In this document: positions 8,861 through 20,011 of the stretch, one piece after another
Layout of the letters: the number at the start of each line of letters is the position of its first letter
Numbering within the stretch: position 1 is the first letter of the stretch
Assembly: GCA_030180075.1 (NCBI GenBank)
Contig: JASNJN010000295.1
Span: forward strand, 1-25,856
Source of the DNA: Mikrocytos mackini
Lineage: Eukaryota; Endomyxa; Ascetosporea; Mikrocytida; Mikrocytiidae
DNA length: 25,856 bases
Direction of reading: 5' to 3'
Position numbers and translations under genes: made by a program
The notes under the pieces: generated by a model
What the model saw: only the letters and a program-made list of their open reading frames with translations
Databases searched by the model: none
What the model was told of the DNA's origin: nothing

Positions 8861-10021
8861 TTATTTATTTAATTCTGGATTCGAAAGTTTATATATTTCA
8901 GACATCACTTTTTTAATTTGATAAACATTTTCGTTCCCTTGTGTTTCTACTACCCTTTTTAAATGCCCCAAAATATAATCAATTTTTTGTTTTTTACTCG
9001 TATTTTGTTCTTCTTTTGTATGTTTCAAATCAAAACATTTTACAAATAAATCTTCTGTAAATGAATTTTTTATTTCATCTATTGTAATTCCAAACAATCT
9101 GTGATATAAAGGAGTGTTTGTTTCATTGTGTAAATTCCCAATGCCTTTCAATAGAAAATTTATTCTGTTTAAAGACTTTCCGAACGCTAAAACAGTGTGA
9201 ATATCATTTGAGCAGTTTTTAATAGTTTGGTAAAAGGATTTAATGATTTTACTAATTAATTCGATATTTTGATATCCAGTGCCTATAGTACGAGTACGAT
9301 ACCGAGCATATTCTTCAGAGAAGTGATCCACATTGTCCAGTAATATAATCACTCTTCGCTCGTAGCCCTGCCCTAACTTCGTTAAAAGCATGATGACTTG
9401 AGTAAAGTCATCTTTAATAGAATCTACTTTCTTTTCAGGTTTGTAGACATCTTCAAGATTGTACCTGTACACGTTAGTCTGTAATAGTTTGTAGAAAGCA
9501 TTTACGGGTTCTTCAAGATTGTTGTGGATCACATGGTCAAAGTCTAGACGAATAACAGGGTACTTTTTAAATGGGTAGAGTGTTGTGTTCTTCATTAATA
9601 AGTCGTTTTGAATGTGTATTGGACACCCATGCTCGTCCAAATAGTTACCAAACTCGTTCTCCCAATGATATGACGTAATATTGTAGCCACTTAGTTGTTG
9701 TTTGGCTATTTGGCCTTTTGCCAAGAACTCAATGGCGGACAGAGTAACTGTTTTCCCTATGCTAGATTCTCCTAACATAAAGATTTTCTTTCCACCACTC
9801 AATAGTGACATATAGTGTCGAGTTTTATCAATGCATGATCCGGACTTGATTAAGTCTTCGAAAGAAATGAGAATTGGGTTTGAGACGTTGGATATCTTTC
9901 TTGTGTTGAATTCGTTAAAAGACTTTGCTAAAACAATCTCGTCTTGTTGATTGTTGAGAAGTGAGTTTGGATTAGATTTTAACATTTGGATTTGTATTCC
10001 GAAATCGGTAAATTTGTACAA
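8861..10021 (-). CDS. AAA-ATPase-like protein with altered Walker B (386 aa)
   Basis: Resembles the AAA-ATPase-like family (PF09820 type). The family front motif F-dlI-G-x-(Y/I)DKT appears as ISFEDLIKSGSCIDKT (residues 52-67). The P-loop is GESSIGKT (84-91), where the family usually has RPRRxGKS. YPVIRLDF (154-161) follows, then Walker B VIILLDNVD (224-232). The C-terminal RLFGITIDEIKNSFTEDL corresponds to the usual GFTxxEv segment. Asn230 stands where the family has Glu (DEYD), so ATP may bind without being hydrolysed; this is inferred. Family members often carry a C-terminal PD-(D/E)XK nuclease; none is visible here. There is no signal peptide. The cellular role is unknown. The frame is intact and well spaced, so it is probably a live gene. 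Confidence 0.82.
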   Translation of the reverse strand: MYKFTDFGIQIQMLKSNPNSLLNNQQDEIVLAKSFNEFNTRKISNVSNPILISFEDLIKSGSCIDKTRHYMSLLSGGKKIFMLGESSIGKTVTLSAIEFLAKGQIAKQQLSGYNITSYHWENEFGNYLDEHGCPIHIQNDLLMKNTTLYPFKKYPVIRLDFDHVIHNNLEEPVNAFYKLLQTNVYRYNLEDVYKPEKKVDSIKDDFTQVIMLLTKLGQGYERRVIILLDNVDHFSEEYARYRTRTIGTGYQNIELISKIIKSFYQTIKNCSNDIHTVLAFGKSLNRINFLLKGIGNLHNETNTPLYHRLFGITIDEIKNSFTEDLFVKCFDLKHTKEEQNTSKKQKIDYILGHLKRVVETQGNENVYQIKKVMSEIYKLSNPELNK

Positions 10022-11187
10022 GTCTTGTTTGTCTTATTCCTTATATGTATGTTATGTCGAAGTGCTTTCAAATATCAAGTTTGGCTTAAACTGTTCAGGA
10101 AACACCTGTAGTGGATGGTACCTCGTTTCTAAAAGTTTCCAAATTCTAAATTTTAAAATTTTTAAAAGTAATCATCTACATCTCTTCCAAGACTATTCTA
10201 AATGGTATTTTCTTGCCGATAGTAATTTATCACTACATCATAACACTTATACTTCAAGAAGAATTCACAATGGCACTAATTCAACAAACCTTCACTCATG
10301 AAAGAAAGAAATACTTTTCAACAACTACATCAAAGAGTTCAGACGAAAAGTGGCATTTCGTATAACTAAGCACATTACATGTTGTAGCTAGTCCTCAAAT
10401 CAAAGGGATATTTTTCATCATTATGTTCAATGTAACAATAATTCTCAATCATCTTTAATTGAGAGGACAATTGAACACGGAAACTGGCAGCACAGGTCTC
10501 ATTATTAGGAGCAAACGTATTGTTCTGCATTTTGTGACTTCGAGCTACACTAATTTGGGGAAATAAACATTTGAACAGTTTCTTTTACAGATATGACCTG
10601 TAAACATTCAGATAACCAGCCATGGAGCTTCTACGTGGGGTTCTTGGGAATAGTTAGTTAATTTGCCTATGTTTATCTGGACTAGAGAAGCCATAAGAAT
10701 TAATACCTGCTTATTGCTTTTGTTTTCATCGAGATATAGAGAATTATGATATTGAAAATATTAACCATATAAGAAATAAGAAAGTTGATAAAGAATATGT
10801 TAAAATAACAATTTACAAGGTTTCTACTTGGTGTTCTAATGAATGGCTAATATGTTGGGGCTATTGATGTCTTTTAAGCCGATATAATTCTTCTACTATC
10901 TTTCTCTTTGTTTTATATCTAAACAATGATTATTTGTATATCTGCAATATTTATAAATATTAAAAGTACTAAGAAATTAGCCAAAAAAGAAAATTAAAAA
11001 TAAAAAATACATCACTTTAAATAGATGCAAACTTATTTTATTCATTTTCACAAAACAATGAATAATAAAGCATGCCAATATATAATTTTGCTTTACAAAA
11101 GTTTTTTTAATTAGAAAATACACAAAGAATAATTCCATTAATTTAAAGTATAAAGAATTAACCATTTACCAAAAAAAATTAATTAAT
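10022..11187. other. 1.2-kb stretch without a recognisable gene
   Basis: Between two minus-strand genes. The one plus-strand open frame (9951-10301) partly shadows the AAA-ATPase-like gene and has no recognisable domain. Around 10260-10700 base composition is less AT-rich than the flanks and short coding-like pieces can be read, but no frame is sustained; a decayed gene is possible. 10970-11187 is very AT-rich. Confidence 0.6.
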
Positions 11188-12513
11188 TTACTGTTGTTTT
11201 TCTTCAAAGCATTTGCCTAAAATTTCTTCGATGTGGTCTGTAGACGTTACAATAAAATCAAATGCTTCTATTAAAATCTTGTAAATTTTATGATTAACAT
11301 CATCAATAATTTCTGAATCTAATTCCATAAACTTTTCAACTTCAACAACTTTGCATGTGTTTATATCCTTCCAGCCGTCGTGGAGAAAATTTTTAATAAC
11401 AGGTTTTATAAAGCTCTTTCTAATCCGTACAAATAAATCCCCTTTTTTATTGTGTTGAGAAGTAATAATAAGATACTCTCCAACAAGTAGTGATAATTTC
11501 TTGACACTGTGTTCTAAATTTTCAATGAATAATGAATCTCTGAAACGACTAAGTACTGCACCAAGTAAATTGAAATAGCACATGTATGGAAGTAATATGT
11601 CTACAGGAATCATGCTGATGGCCATGATGCTTTGATCTTTTTGTTCGTTGTCAAATAAACGTAGAATATCAATACACTTCTTGTGTATGTATATATGGCT
11701 TTCAAAGTTCTGTTGAACAATCCTTTCGACAATAAAGTGGTAGTGACTTAACTTTTTATTTTTGAATAGGTCTTTATGCATTGCTTCTAACAAATTATAA
11801 ATAATTTGAAATTCAGTCTCACCACCAACTTTTACAATTTCATTCTTCTGATCAAAAGACACAAGAACAATTATACCCGTGGTTATGTCATCTAGATATT
11901 TGTATGCATTGGTTTGATATATTCCAGAGAATGTGACTTCTTCAAGGTTTCTCATCGCCCACGAAAACTCTTTCTTCCATATACCTTCGATGGACTCGAA
12001 ACGGGGCCTAATATCTTTTAGATTTTCGTCAAGATTTATGTGAAGAACGAGGTAGTCATCAATGTGTTGTAAAAGAACAGTTGCTAGGTATTCACAGTCA
12101 TTCTTGATGGTTTGTAGTAACACCATATCAGGCCATTCCCCCAATAGATCTTTAAAATATTTCTTTACGATGATCCCATCGTTTCTTCTCAAAGAAACCA
12201 CAATTTTCTGTTCAAATGGAGCTGTTTGTAAGTACGAGTGGTAGTTTAAAACCATATATGAAATGAACATTATGTAGTTGTAGGGTATAAATATCTCTAT
12301 TCCATATGTGTGAGTTAGGTGCTTTATGTTGGTCTCAAACTTCAAGTAAACATTTTCAAATTTTATTTTTTGTGGAGAAATTAAATTATCCATACAACTC
12401 GTGTAGCCAGTAAGAATGGATATCGTACACATACAAATGGGCACAGTAGTTAATCTTGTTGCTGTTTGATTCCCATAGCATGGAAATGTTGGTTTGAACG
12501 AAAATGAGTTCAT
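11188..12513 (-). CDS. Orphan protein (441 aa)
   Basis: Intact minus-strand frame from ATG 12513 to TAA 11188. An N-terminal hydrophobic stretch (about residues 20-40, around VPICMCTISILTGYTSC) could be a weak signal peptide. The remainder looks like a mostly helical soluble protein with an acidic end (EEILGKCFEEKQQ). No motif, P-loop or catalytic signature is recognised. It is 113 bp from the start-side neighbour on the same strand. It is probably a lineage-specific microsporidian gene; the intact length argues it is real. Confidence 0.8.
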   Translation of the reverse strand: MNSFSFKPTFPCYGNQTATRLTTVPICMCTISILTGYTSCMDNLISPQKIKFENVYLKFETNIKHLTHTYGIEIFIPYNYIMFISYMVLNYHSYLQTAPFEQKIVVSLRRNDGIIVKKYFKDLLGEWPDMVLLQTIKNDCEYLATVLLQHIDDYLVLHINLDENLKDIRPRFESIEGIWKKEFSWAMRNLEEVTFSGIYQTNAYKYLDDITTGIIVLVSFDQKNEIVKVGGETEFQIIYNLLEAMHKDLFKNKKLSHYHFIVERIVQQNFESHIYIHKKCIDILRLFDNEQKDQSIMAISMIPVDILLPYMCYFNLLGAVLSRFRDSLFIENLEHSVKKLSLLVGEYLIITSQHNKKGDLFVRIRKSFIKPVIKNFLHDGWKDINTCKVVEVEKFMELDSEIIDDVNHKIYKILIEAFDFIVTSTDHIEEILGKCFEEKQQ

Positions 12514-12626
12514 TGACAGTTTTGTTGATGTAATGTTTAGTAACAGATTATATTTATGTATTATAAACCTTACAAAAATAAATGGGTGTAGAATTATATT
12601 TGACGTTACTAACTACCAACAAATAA

Positions 12627-13703
12627 TTACTTTACCATTTCTTCTCTGTTTATTTTCTCACCTATAACTAAGAAACAATTCATTAAATCGTATGCCATAT
12701 ATTTGAACAAATCAACATCATATGTTTCTTTTTCTTCTACTACATATTTCAAAATTTCATCAGCGATCTTTCTCATTTTTTGCTTTTCAGCTATCAAATT
12801 GTCTATTTCTCCATTCTTCGCTATTTTCGGTATATCTTCATCAAATAAAAATCTTTCTTTGGTAATTTTTCCGTCTTCATTTATTTCATATGCGTAATTT
12901 ATAGAGCTAATTACATTAGATGCGTTTGAGTAATTTAAACAATGGACATCATCAAGTTTATAATAATGTACTGTTACTCCTTCTATGTTTTGGTCGTACT
13001 TTGAGTCCCCCGGAGAATAACAAAGAATAGCTAGTTTGTAAACAAAAAGAGCCATTCTCATAAAGTTCTTATTTGTTTCTAATTCCTTTAGTTTCTCAAG
13101 TGTAAACAAACCAACAAATAATCTTATAAGCCCCATATTCTCCATAACTGCATTTCTTGTTACGGCCAATACTTCTTCTTTAACCAACATTTTAAACTGT
13201 ATTTTCTGATATTCATTTAAATTAGAACTTCTGTATATATTTTCTATTTTGTTGATTATATCAATCGAATTGTGTTGTATTTCTGTAAAATTTAGAAACC
13301 CATACATAATAGCCATATGTATTCTTATCTTTTTGTTGTCCACATCATCTACCAATTTTTGGTTTTTATTTTGGGAATTTGCGGATATGCGTCGAAATTC
13401 GTCTGTTAAAAGATCAATTTGGACTGCTATTTCTCCAAGAGAAGATTTTAACCTTTTAATTTCTTCTTTTAAATCTTTCACCGGTGTGATAATGCTATTA
13501 AGCAATACAGGAGAAGGAAGTTCGCCAGGTCTTATTGTTATATATTTGTGAGCATTTTGAGTTTCTATCATTTTAATAGGTTTGGTTGAATCACGACCTC
13601 TAAAAATAATTAGTAATAGAACAAAGATTGATATGACTACAAGTGCTGCGAAATATAGGCTTGATATTTCCTTCTTTCGATTATTAAGTGGATTTTTTGT
13701 CAT
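12627..13703 (-). CDS. Single-pass membrane protein with coiled coil (358 aa)
   Basis: Intact frame from ATG 13703 to TAA 12627. A basic N-terminus (NNRKKE) is followed by one hydrophobic helix at about residues 16-34 (LYFAALVVISIFVLLLIIF), which suggests a type II or signal-anchored protein. Residues about 74-125 have a heptad-like pattern (VKDLKEEIKRLKSSLGEIAV) and probably form a coiled coil. The C-terminal half is helical and charged. No family is recognised. It faces the MFS gene across a 366-bp divergent spacer, so the two may share a promoter region. Confidence 0.82.
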   Translation of the reverse strand: MTKNPLNNRKKEISSLYFAALVVISIFVLLLIIFRGRDSTKPIKMIETQNAHKYITIRPGELPSPVLLNSIITPVKDLKEEIKRLKSSLGEIAVQIDLLTDEFRRISANSQNKNQKLVDDVDNKKIRIHMAIMYGFLNFTEIQHNSIDIINKIENIYRSSNLNEYQKIQFKMLVKEEVLAVTRNAVMENMGLIRLFVGLFTLEKLKELETNKNFMRMALFVYKLAILCYSPGDSKYDQNIEGVTVHYYKLDDVHCLNYSNASNVISSINYAYEINEDGKITKERFLFDEDIPKIAKNGEIDNLIAEKQKMRKIADEILKYVVEEKETYDVDLFKYMAYDLMNCFLVIGEKINREEMVK

Positions 13704-14069
13704 TTTAATTTGAATTTAAATTGTGTAAAAGAAATGTAGTATCGCTTTTACAAATCAGGGAAGTTTGAAATTGTCTGGGTTGTTTCTAAACATTTATTTG
13801 TTCCCGTATGTTGGTGTATACGTGAAAAGTCACTCTATTTTAGAATAAGTTGAAATACTTTTAAAATATGAATGGTAGTACCATACTCTCCACACAAGTT
13901 TCGTTCTTAGACATAAAATTTGTTCAGCCGATTCTGTGTAAGTAGAGAGAATGTAGACTTCTAACTGGTGTGTTTGTGACGTTCTATTGGACATGGACTC
14001 CCACATACTCCATGTTTTGAACGTTGTGCAGATTCGCACTTCTGTTTCAAAAATAAATAACTTCTATCA
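13704..14069. promoter_or_regulatory. Divergent intergenic region between the coiled-coil and MFS genes
   Basis: 366 bp that must hold the promoters of both flanking genes because they start on either side of it. A 69-codon minus-strand frame (13830-14039) has no recognisable content. I could not identify a specific promoter motif; the call rests on gene orientation alone. Confidence 0.5.
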
Positions 14070-15797
14070 ATGGAAGAAAACAATCCAACGGACACACAGG
14101 ATAGAGTTTCGTTTAGTCTACGCGGGGAAAGTAAGATTTACAACTTGATAGACAAAACAGACAACAACAATACACAGGGCAATAAAAAAAGAAAATTCTC
14201 AAATTCTCAACATAGCTACACGGAACTCACAAATGTTTCCCAAACGCCTAAAAATACATGGAGTTTAGAGAATTTACAGGGACATTTCTATATCATCAGT
14301 TGCATCGTGTTATGTCTAAACGCAGGAATAACATTTGTTGCAGATTTCCACGGACAGCTTCGATTAACAATGGGATATCCAGAAATACTCATAAAGCAGC
14401 TTACCACAATTGGAGTCGCAAGTGCAGCCTGTGTCGGTTTTGTACTAGATAGCATACTGAACACTTTTGCTCTAAAGACAACAATAATAGCTAACTCAGC
14501 ACTTCTATCAGTGTCGTACTTGTTGTTTACTTGTTTAGTAAGCATAACAAACGCAAACAAATTATCTGGAGCTTCTTTTTACTTTGTTACAACAATGGTT
14601 ATCATAATGTGGGCTATTATAAATTTCCTTTCAGGCATTAATTTCTTTATCGCCTTAAAAACAGCTCGAACGTTTACCAAAGAGAGTTCTAAATCAACAG
14701 TAATAGGAATTCTAAGCTGTGCTTTTAGTCTGTCTATTTCTTTCATTTCTTTGATACATGATACAGTCAATAACAATCTTTCTTTATTCTTTGGAATACT
14801 TAGCGCTGTAAATTTAATCTCTATTGTCATTTACATTGTATATCATCAAAAGCCACTTTGGTACGTTAAGCAAGAACAGGAAGAACTTGAGAATATAAAA
14901 CAAAATGAGAAATTGGGAATATTAACAACAGATAAAAATAAAGAAGAAAGAACAAGGTTAGAAAGTTCAGTGTTTGTGAATACTTCAGTTGTCTTTGAAA
15001 AGGCTGTTTTGTCAAGCCGTGTAACAGTTCCTTCTAACTTGGCTAGGGGAAGATCAACAAGCAGAATATTTTCCACCTTATTAAGCAATCAAACACCAGA
15101 CCCTACTTTTGGGTTTAAAGAAATACCCAAAATGAGCTTCTTTGAAGAACTAAGAACTTTTAAAGCAATTGTTTGTGTTCTAACAGTTTTTCTCTGTGTG
15201 GGCATACAAAAGAATATCTACTTTGTTATGAGAGAGCTGTCTGTTTATATTTTAAAAGTATCTGGAACGCACGAAATGGGAAGCTCTGAGTTTGTACGCG
15301 AAACTAAAGACTTGGTTTCAAAATACGGGAAGATAATTTCGTTAACAAGTGCCTTGGCCAGGCTAGTGAGCGGAATAATACTGGACTATATGTACCGGAA
15401 GCAGTGGGTTTATTCGCCCTTTCCAATGGTAGTATTTTTCATGGTATTGTTGTTCGGAGCGTGTTTGTTTGCAGCTATTTCTCCGTTTTGGGCGGTTAAA
15501 ACAACTGTGCTGCAATGTGCGTTTGGATTTTCAGGGGGATTGTATGGAATACTTCCTGTCATTATTGGGATTGTTGTTTCGGTGGAGAAATTTAATAAGA
15601 TGTTGGGATTCGCAGAATTCTCAAGTACATTTGGAATGTTGTTGTTTGCAAACTTAACAACGATAATAAATGTGATATTTGGGAAAAGTCATACACTGAA
15701 TATATATTTTGGAATTTGCTGCTTGTTTATGGGTGTATTGGCAGTGTTAAATTATATTGCGAAGGAAAAGATAAACAAAGACGTGTTAAATAAGTAG
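14070..15797 (+). CDS. MFS transporter, nodulin-like type (575 aa)
   Basis: A 12-helix major facilitator in the surface or an internal membrane. Helices are at about residues 74-92, 110-130, 136-156, 170-194, 210-229, 238-258, then 364-386, 422-440, 450-471, 478-503, 514-536 and 543-563. The first 70 residues form a polar, Ser/Asn/Thr-rich cytosolic tail. A long loop of about 105 residues joins the two six-helix bundles. ALARLVSGIILDYMYRKQ (428-445) looks like the MFS loop motif (GR-x3-G-x3-D) found between helices 8 and 9. Overall form (helix 1 preceding DFHG, long central loop) resembles nodulin-like/MCH1-type transporters; the substrate cannot be told. The frame is intact from ATG 14070 to TAG 15795-15797. 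It is the only plus-strand core gene. Confidence 0.86.
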   Translation: MEENNPTDTQDRVSFSLRGESKIYNLIDKTDNNNTQGNKKRKFSNSQHSYTELTNVSQTPKNTWSLENLQGHFYIISCIVLCLNAGITFVADFHGQLRLTMGYPEILIKQLTTIGVASAACVGFVLDSILNTFALKTTIIANSALLSVSYLLFTCLVSITNANKLSGASFYFVTTMVIIMWAIINFLSGINFFIALKTARTFTKESSKSTVIGILSCAFSLSISFISLIHDTVNNNLSLFFGILSAVNLISIVIYIVYHQKPLWYVKQEQEELENIKQNEKLGILTTDKNKEERTRLESSVFVNTSVVFEKAVLSSRVTVPSNLARGRSTSRIFSTLLSNQTPDPTFGFKEIPKMSFFEELRTFKAIVCVLTVFLCVGIQKNIYFVMRELSVYILKVSGTHEMGSSEFVRETKDLVSKYGKIISLTSALARLVSGIILDYMYRKQWVYSPFPMVVFFMVLLFGACLFAAISPFWAVKTTVLQCAFGFSGGLYGILPVIIGIVVSVEKFNKMLGFAEFSSTFGMLLFANLTTIINVIFGKSHTLNIYFGICCLFMGVLAVLNYIAKEKINKDVLNK

Positions 15798-16123
15798 AAA
15801 ATTGGTGTAATTATTTATCCAGGATGCTCAGAGAGTCTAATAAATACTTCTTTCGCATATTTTTGTATTTAAATTTCCTTACACAAAAACCAACAAAATT
15901 AAACCCTTAGATATTTATAATAATATAAAAATGTTCATATACAATATTAAAACATAATACAATAGTCGTCATCATAATTGAATAGCATATCCGTTTTACT
16001 CCCAGTTTTAGTTTATTTCGATATATAATTATTTTACACCGGCAAGTTTTAGATAAATTCCCATTAATTATGTAAATTACGTCTCTTTATCTTTGCTGCG
16101 ATAATTCTAAACAATAAACGAAC
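15798..16123. other. AT-rich spacer before gypsy 2
   Basis: About 326 bases downstream of the MFS gene with no open frame or repeat of note. It should contain the MFS transcript end; no specific signal was identified. Confidence 0.6.
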
Positions 16124-16128
16124 GTTAG

Positions 16129-16371
16129 TGTAACGTAGTGTTACTTTGGATTCATCTTCTAAAGTTTAAGATTTCAATAAGATTTAAATAAATAATTTTT
16201 AAAAAATTTGATCATAAAAACTCCTTCAGATTTTTTAATTAATGAGAAACTTTCATCATCATTCCTCGCAGAGGAACACGTATCAGAAGCAAACGAGACA
16301 CACCCATCCCTCTCCGGTGTCTCTCTACAACTTCTTCCTACAATATGGTCGGACACCTGGAAGGACCTACA
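16129..16371 (+). repeat. 5' LTR of gypsy 2 (243 bp)
   Basis: TGTAACG to CTACA. Compared with 20744-20986 it differs at T/C (in the AT-rich part) and T/G (fourth base from the end). No TGG-type primer-binding site follows; the next bases are TAATGAGCTCATTCG, containing a 10-bp palindrome ATGAGCTCAT at 16374-16383. Confidence 0.92.
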
Positions 16372-16373
16372 TA

Positions 16374-17390
16374 ATGAGCTCATTCGTCACAGATCCATCT
16401 AATCCAGATGCAGTCACCCTAAACAAACAGCAATCTTTCTCATCCTCAAACGACAGACAAACTACGGAGGGCAATGATAGATCATTCGTGAATTTCAAAT
16501 ACACTATCCCCAACACGAACTTAACAGTGGATAAGCGGTTCCCTGTATTGAACGATCCTCACAGTCAAGATGTTGCGGCTTGGATAGATGACTTCAAGCA
16601 GACCGCCGAATTGTGTGCGTGGGATGAATCAGCCATCTATAACGCATTTCGGATTCTACTGCATAACGACTTGTTTACAATCATTCAAGAATGTGAATCG
16701 TCAGAGACCGCGTTCACCACGCTTGTGAAGCACTTTTACCCAGAATCAGAAGGCAATTTATTCTACCAACAACTTCTGAAGGTGAAACAAGATGCTTACT
16801 ACAGAATTGGAGACTACTACAAAGCTATTAAAACGATTACGTCGCGTTTGGCCATCAGTAACCATTGGTCAGACAGTTTTTGCTAACAACAACTTTCAAC
16901 ATCCTTCAGACAAGGATTGGGAGTAAATACACAAGTAGAACTTGTGAAACTCCAAATTGATGATCCACAAGAACTCATCAGACATGTTGAATCTATAGAA
17001 AATATTCTTTTGGCACAGATGTCCATCTCGTCTTCAGAGTTCATGGATAAACCAAGGAACCGAACGCCACATCAAGAGAGACGATCCTCTCCACAGCCTG
17101 AAAACCGGTGGTGCTCTTATCACAAAAGCCGATCGCACGACACCAACGACTGTCGCGCGCGCAATGCACGCCAATCAACGACCAATCAACGCTGGGCTAC
17201 AAATGGGAACTCTTACAACCGTCCCAAACCATACTTTACAGAACGCCCATCACAACAAACAAACATTCAGACCAACAGCAGAAACCACACGTTCAACCGA
17301 GACAGTGGATATAAGCAACAAGCGTTTAATTCGAGACAAAACTCTACATCAAATAACTCACAGAATCGTACTAGTCCCAGGCAAATCATG
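16374..17390 (+). pseudogene. Gag of gypsy 2, one in-frame stop
   Basis: The capsid-nucleocapsid part of the polyprotein. The start chosen is ATG 16374, two bases after the LTR; the frame is open further upstream but that is LTR sequence. The capsid-like part (DVAAWIDDFKQTAELCAWDE) is typical of gypsy Gag. TAA at 16884-16886 interrupts it, and the same frame continues. The nucleocapsid has a zinc finger with Cys and His spaced C-x2-H-x4-H-x4-C (WCSYHKSRSHDTNDC, 17112-17153), not the common CCHC. A Gln/Asn/Thr-rich linker leads to the protease. Confidence 0.87.
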
Positions 17391-20011
17391 GCGATAAAAG
17401 AACCATCTATTAATCTCAGTCACCTAACTATTAGAGGTACTATTAATAGCATCAAAGCCATTTTCCTACTCGACACTGGGGCACAATCAAGTATGATTTC
17501 TGAACAACTTGTCACAAAATGCAAGTTAAAAACTGATAAGGTCACCCCTATCCAAATTGAGTTTGCAAATGGGGAAAATACCACGGTAGATCGTGAAACT
17601 CCTCTCGAATTTACCCTTGATTCAATCCCGTCGACCGTATTCAAACATCGACTCTCGATAATTAAAAGTCCCAGTTTTGAGGTTATATTGGGTTTAGATT
17701 TTCTATCAAACCACAATGCTATTATTGATCTTAAGACGCCAACGGTCACACTAGGTTCAAATGAAATAGAGATAGGAAACGAAAACACGATATTATGGGG
17801 CAAGAGTCCTGATAAAGAAATAACAGATAAAACTAAAATCTATTCAACTTCCAACTCTGAATCTCTTCGAACTACCTTAAGACACGCCGTAGACCAATAC
17901 CAAAAGACTCAGCCTATCATCGGTACAATTACCTCCTACGAACATGAGATAATTCTCAGCGAAGATAAGCCTTTCTCCAAGAAACCGTACCCAGTTCCTT
18001 TATCTTTAATTCAACAAGTCAAAGATACACTGACAAAACTTCAACACGATGGGATAATTCAAGTGAGCAACTCTCACTATTGTTCACCAGCATTCCCTAT
18101 TCTGAAACGCGACCAAACTATACGTTTGGTAGTATACTTCAGGGAACTTAATCTTCTCACAATAAAAGAAGGATTCCCATGTGTCTCATTACAGGAACAA
18201 CTCGGGAAGCTTAAGGAAGCAAAGGTATTTAGTACCATTGATTTAAACAGTGGCTACTATCAACTTCCGATGGCAACCAACTCCGTCCATCTCACGTCAT
18301 TCGCGATTCTAGGGGAGCAATACGAGTTCTTACGCATACCGTTTGGACTCTGTAATGCCCCTAGAACGTTTCAAAAGGCTATGAATCGTATTTTGGGTCA
18401 TCTTCCTTTTGTGAGTGTTTATCTTGATGATATTCTTATTTTCAGTTAAGATTTGCAACAACACGCTGATCACCTAAATCAAGTTCTTTCTATTCTAAAA
18501 AGTAACAACTGCACTATTAATTTAACCAAAAGCGTCATAGCACATTCAGAAATTAAATATCTAGGAAACATAATTTCCGCTTCTGGAATCAAGCCAGACC
18601 TCAATAAATTACCTAGCTTCGAAAAATTCATACCAACGACTAAGAAGAAACTCATGAAGTTACTGGGGTTCCTGAATTGGTTTAGGCCATATGTCCCCGA
18701 TCTTTCAAAAGAACTACTTTCCCTAACTTCGAAATTGTCTAGTAACCAAGCATTCCAATGGAATAAAACTGATAATTCCACCGTTGAGCGTGTGATCGAG
18801 CTGATAAAGAAACAAATCACTCTAAGTTATCCGGATTTAAACGAGAAATTTACGTTAGAAACAGACGCAAGTTCATACACACTTGGCGCCATTTTAAAAC
18901 AAAAGGGAAAGATTATCGGTATATACAGCTGCAAACTACTCCCTGCGCAAATCAACTATAATGTAGTTGAAAAAGAACTATTCGCTATCTACAAGGCGAT
19001 AATGCATTTCAAAACTCTTATCTTTAATGGGGAAATTGAAGTTAGAACAGATAATAAAAATCTAATTTACAACAGAGATACCGACTCTAACCGCGCCCAA
19101 CGCTGGAAAATTGCGCTATCTGAATATAACATCACATTGTCCCACCTTAAGGGATCTGACAACGTAATAGCAGACTATCTAAGTCGTATCAATCATTTAA
19201 AGACTTCTGTTCCAAATATTTTCAACCTCGAGCATATTACTCGACAACAAAAACAGGATGAAGATCTCCAAATACAACATACTCAAGGAAAACTTAATTT
19301 AACTGTAATAAACGAATTACAGGTATTGACAGATGCAAATGAAAAGATATTGATTCCAAAAGATTCCTATCCTGAATTTTTTGCAAAGTTACACTCCGAA
19401 TTAGGACATCCCAGTCCTCAGCGGCTATGGAGTTCCATTAATAACTACTTTGGAGGGGCAGGACTCTACACCTTCATCCACGAAGCTTCCACATGTTGCC
19501 CAAAGTGTCAACTAAATAAGAATAAAAATACTAAGTATGGAAAAACATCAGGAAATCTCAACGCTATAGGTTTTAATCACCTTATTTCCTCGGATATTTT
19601 TGGACCATTGCCTACAACTAATTATCAAGGTGATTTTGAAACTAATAAGATATTTATAGTGACGGTAACCGATCACTGCACACGATTTTCACTGATTAGG
19701 GCAATTGAATACACAACGGGAAGAGTAATCGTAGAAGGAATTCTGCGCGAGTGGATTAACGAATTTGGATCACCAGCACGTATTCTAAGTGATCAAGGAA
19801 AACAGTATTTGTCCAATTCGTTTAAAGATTTCGCTGGCGAAAACAGAATAAAACTTTCAAACACATCCATTTATAACCCACAGGGGAATGGAATCGCAGA
19901 ACGTATCAACAGCACTATTGGATACATTTGCAGAATCCATATTGGTGAGACGATGGATAGAATAATAGAACTAATACACAGAAACCTCAACTTATGCAGG
20001 CATTCTACCAC

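Noticed and set aside
9951-10301. 116-codon plus-strand frame
   Set aside because: It overlaps the start of the AAA-ATPase-like gene, has no recognised content and lacks coding-like composition.
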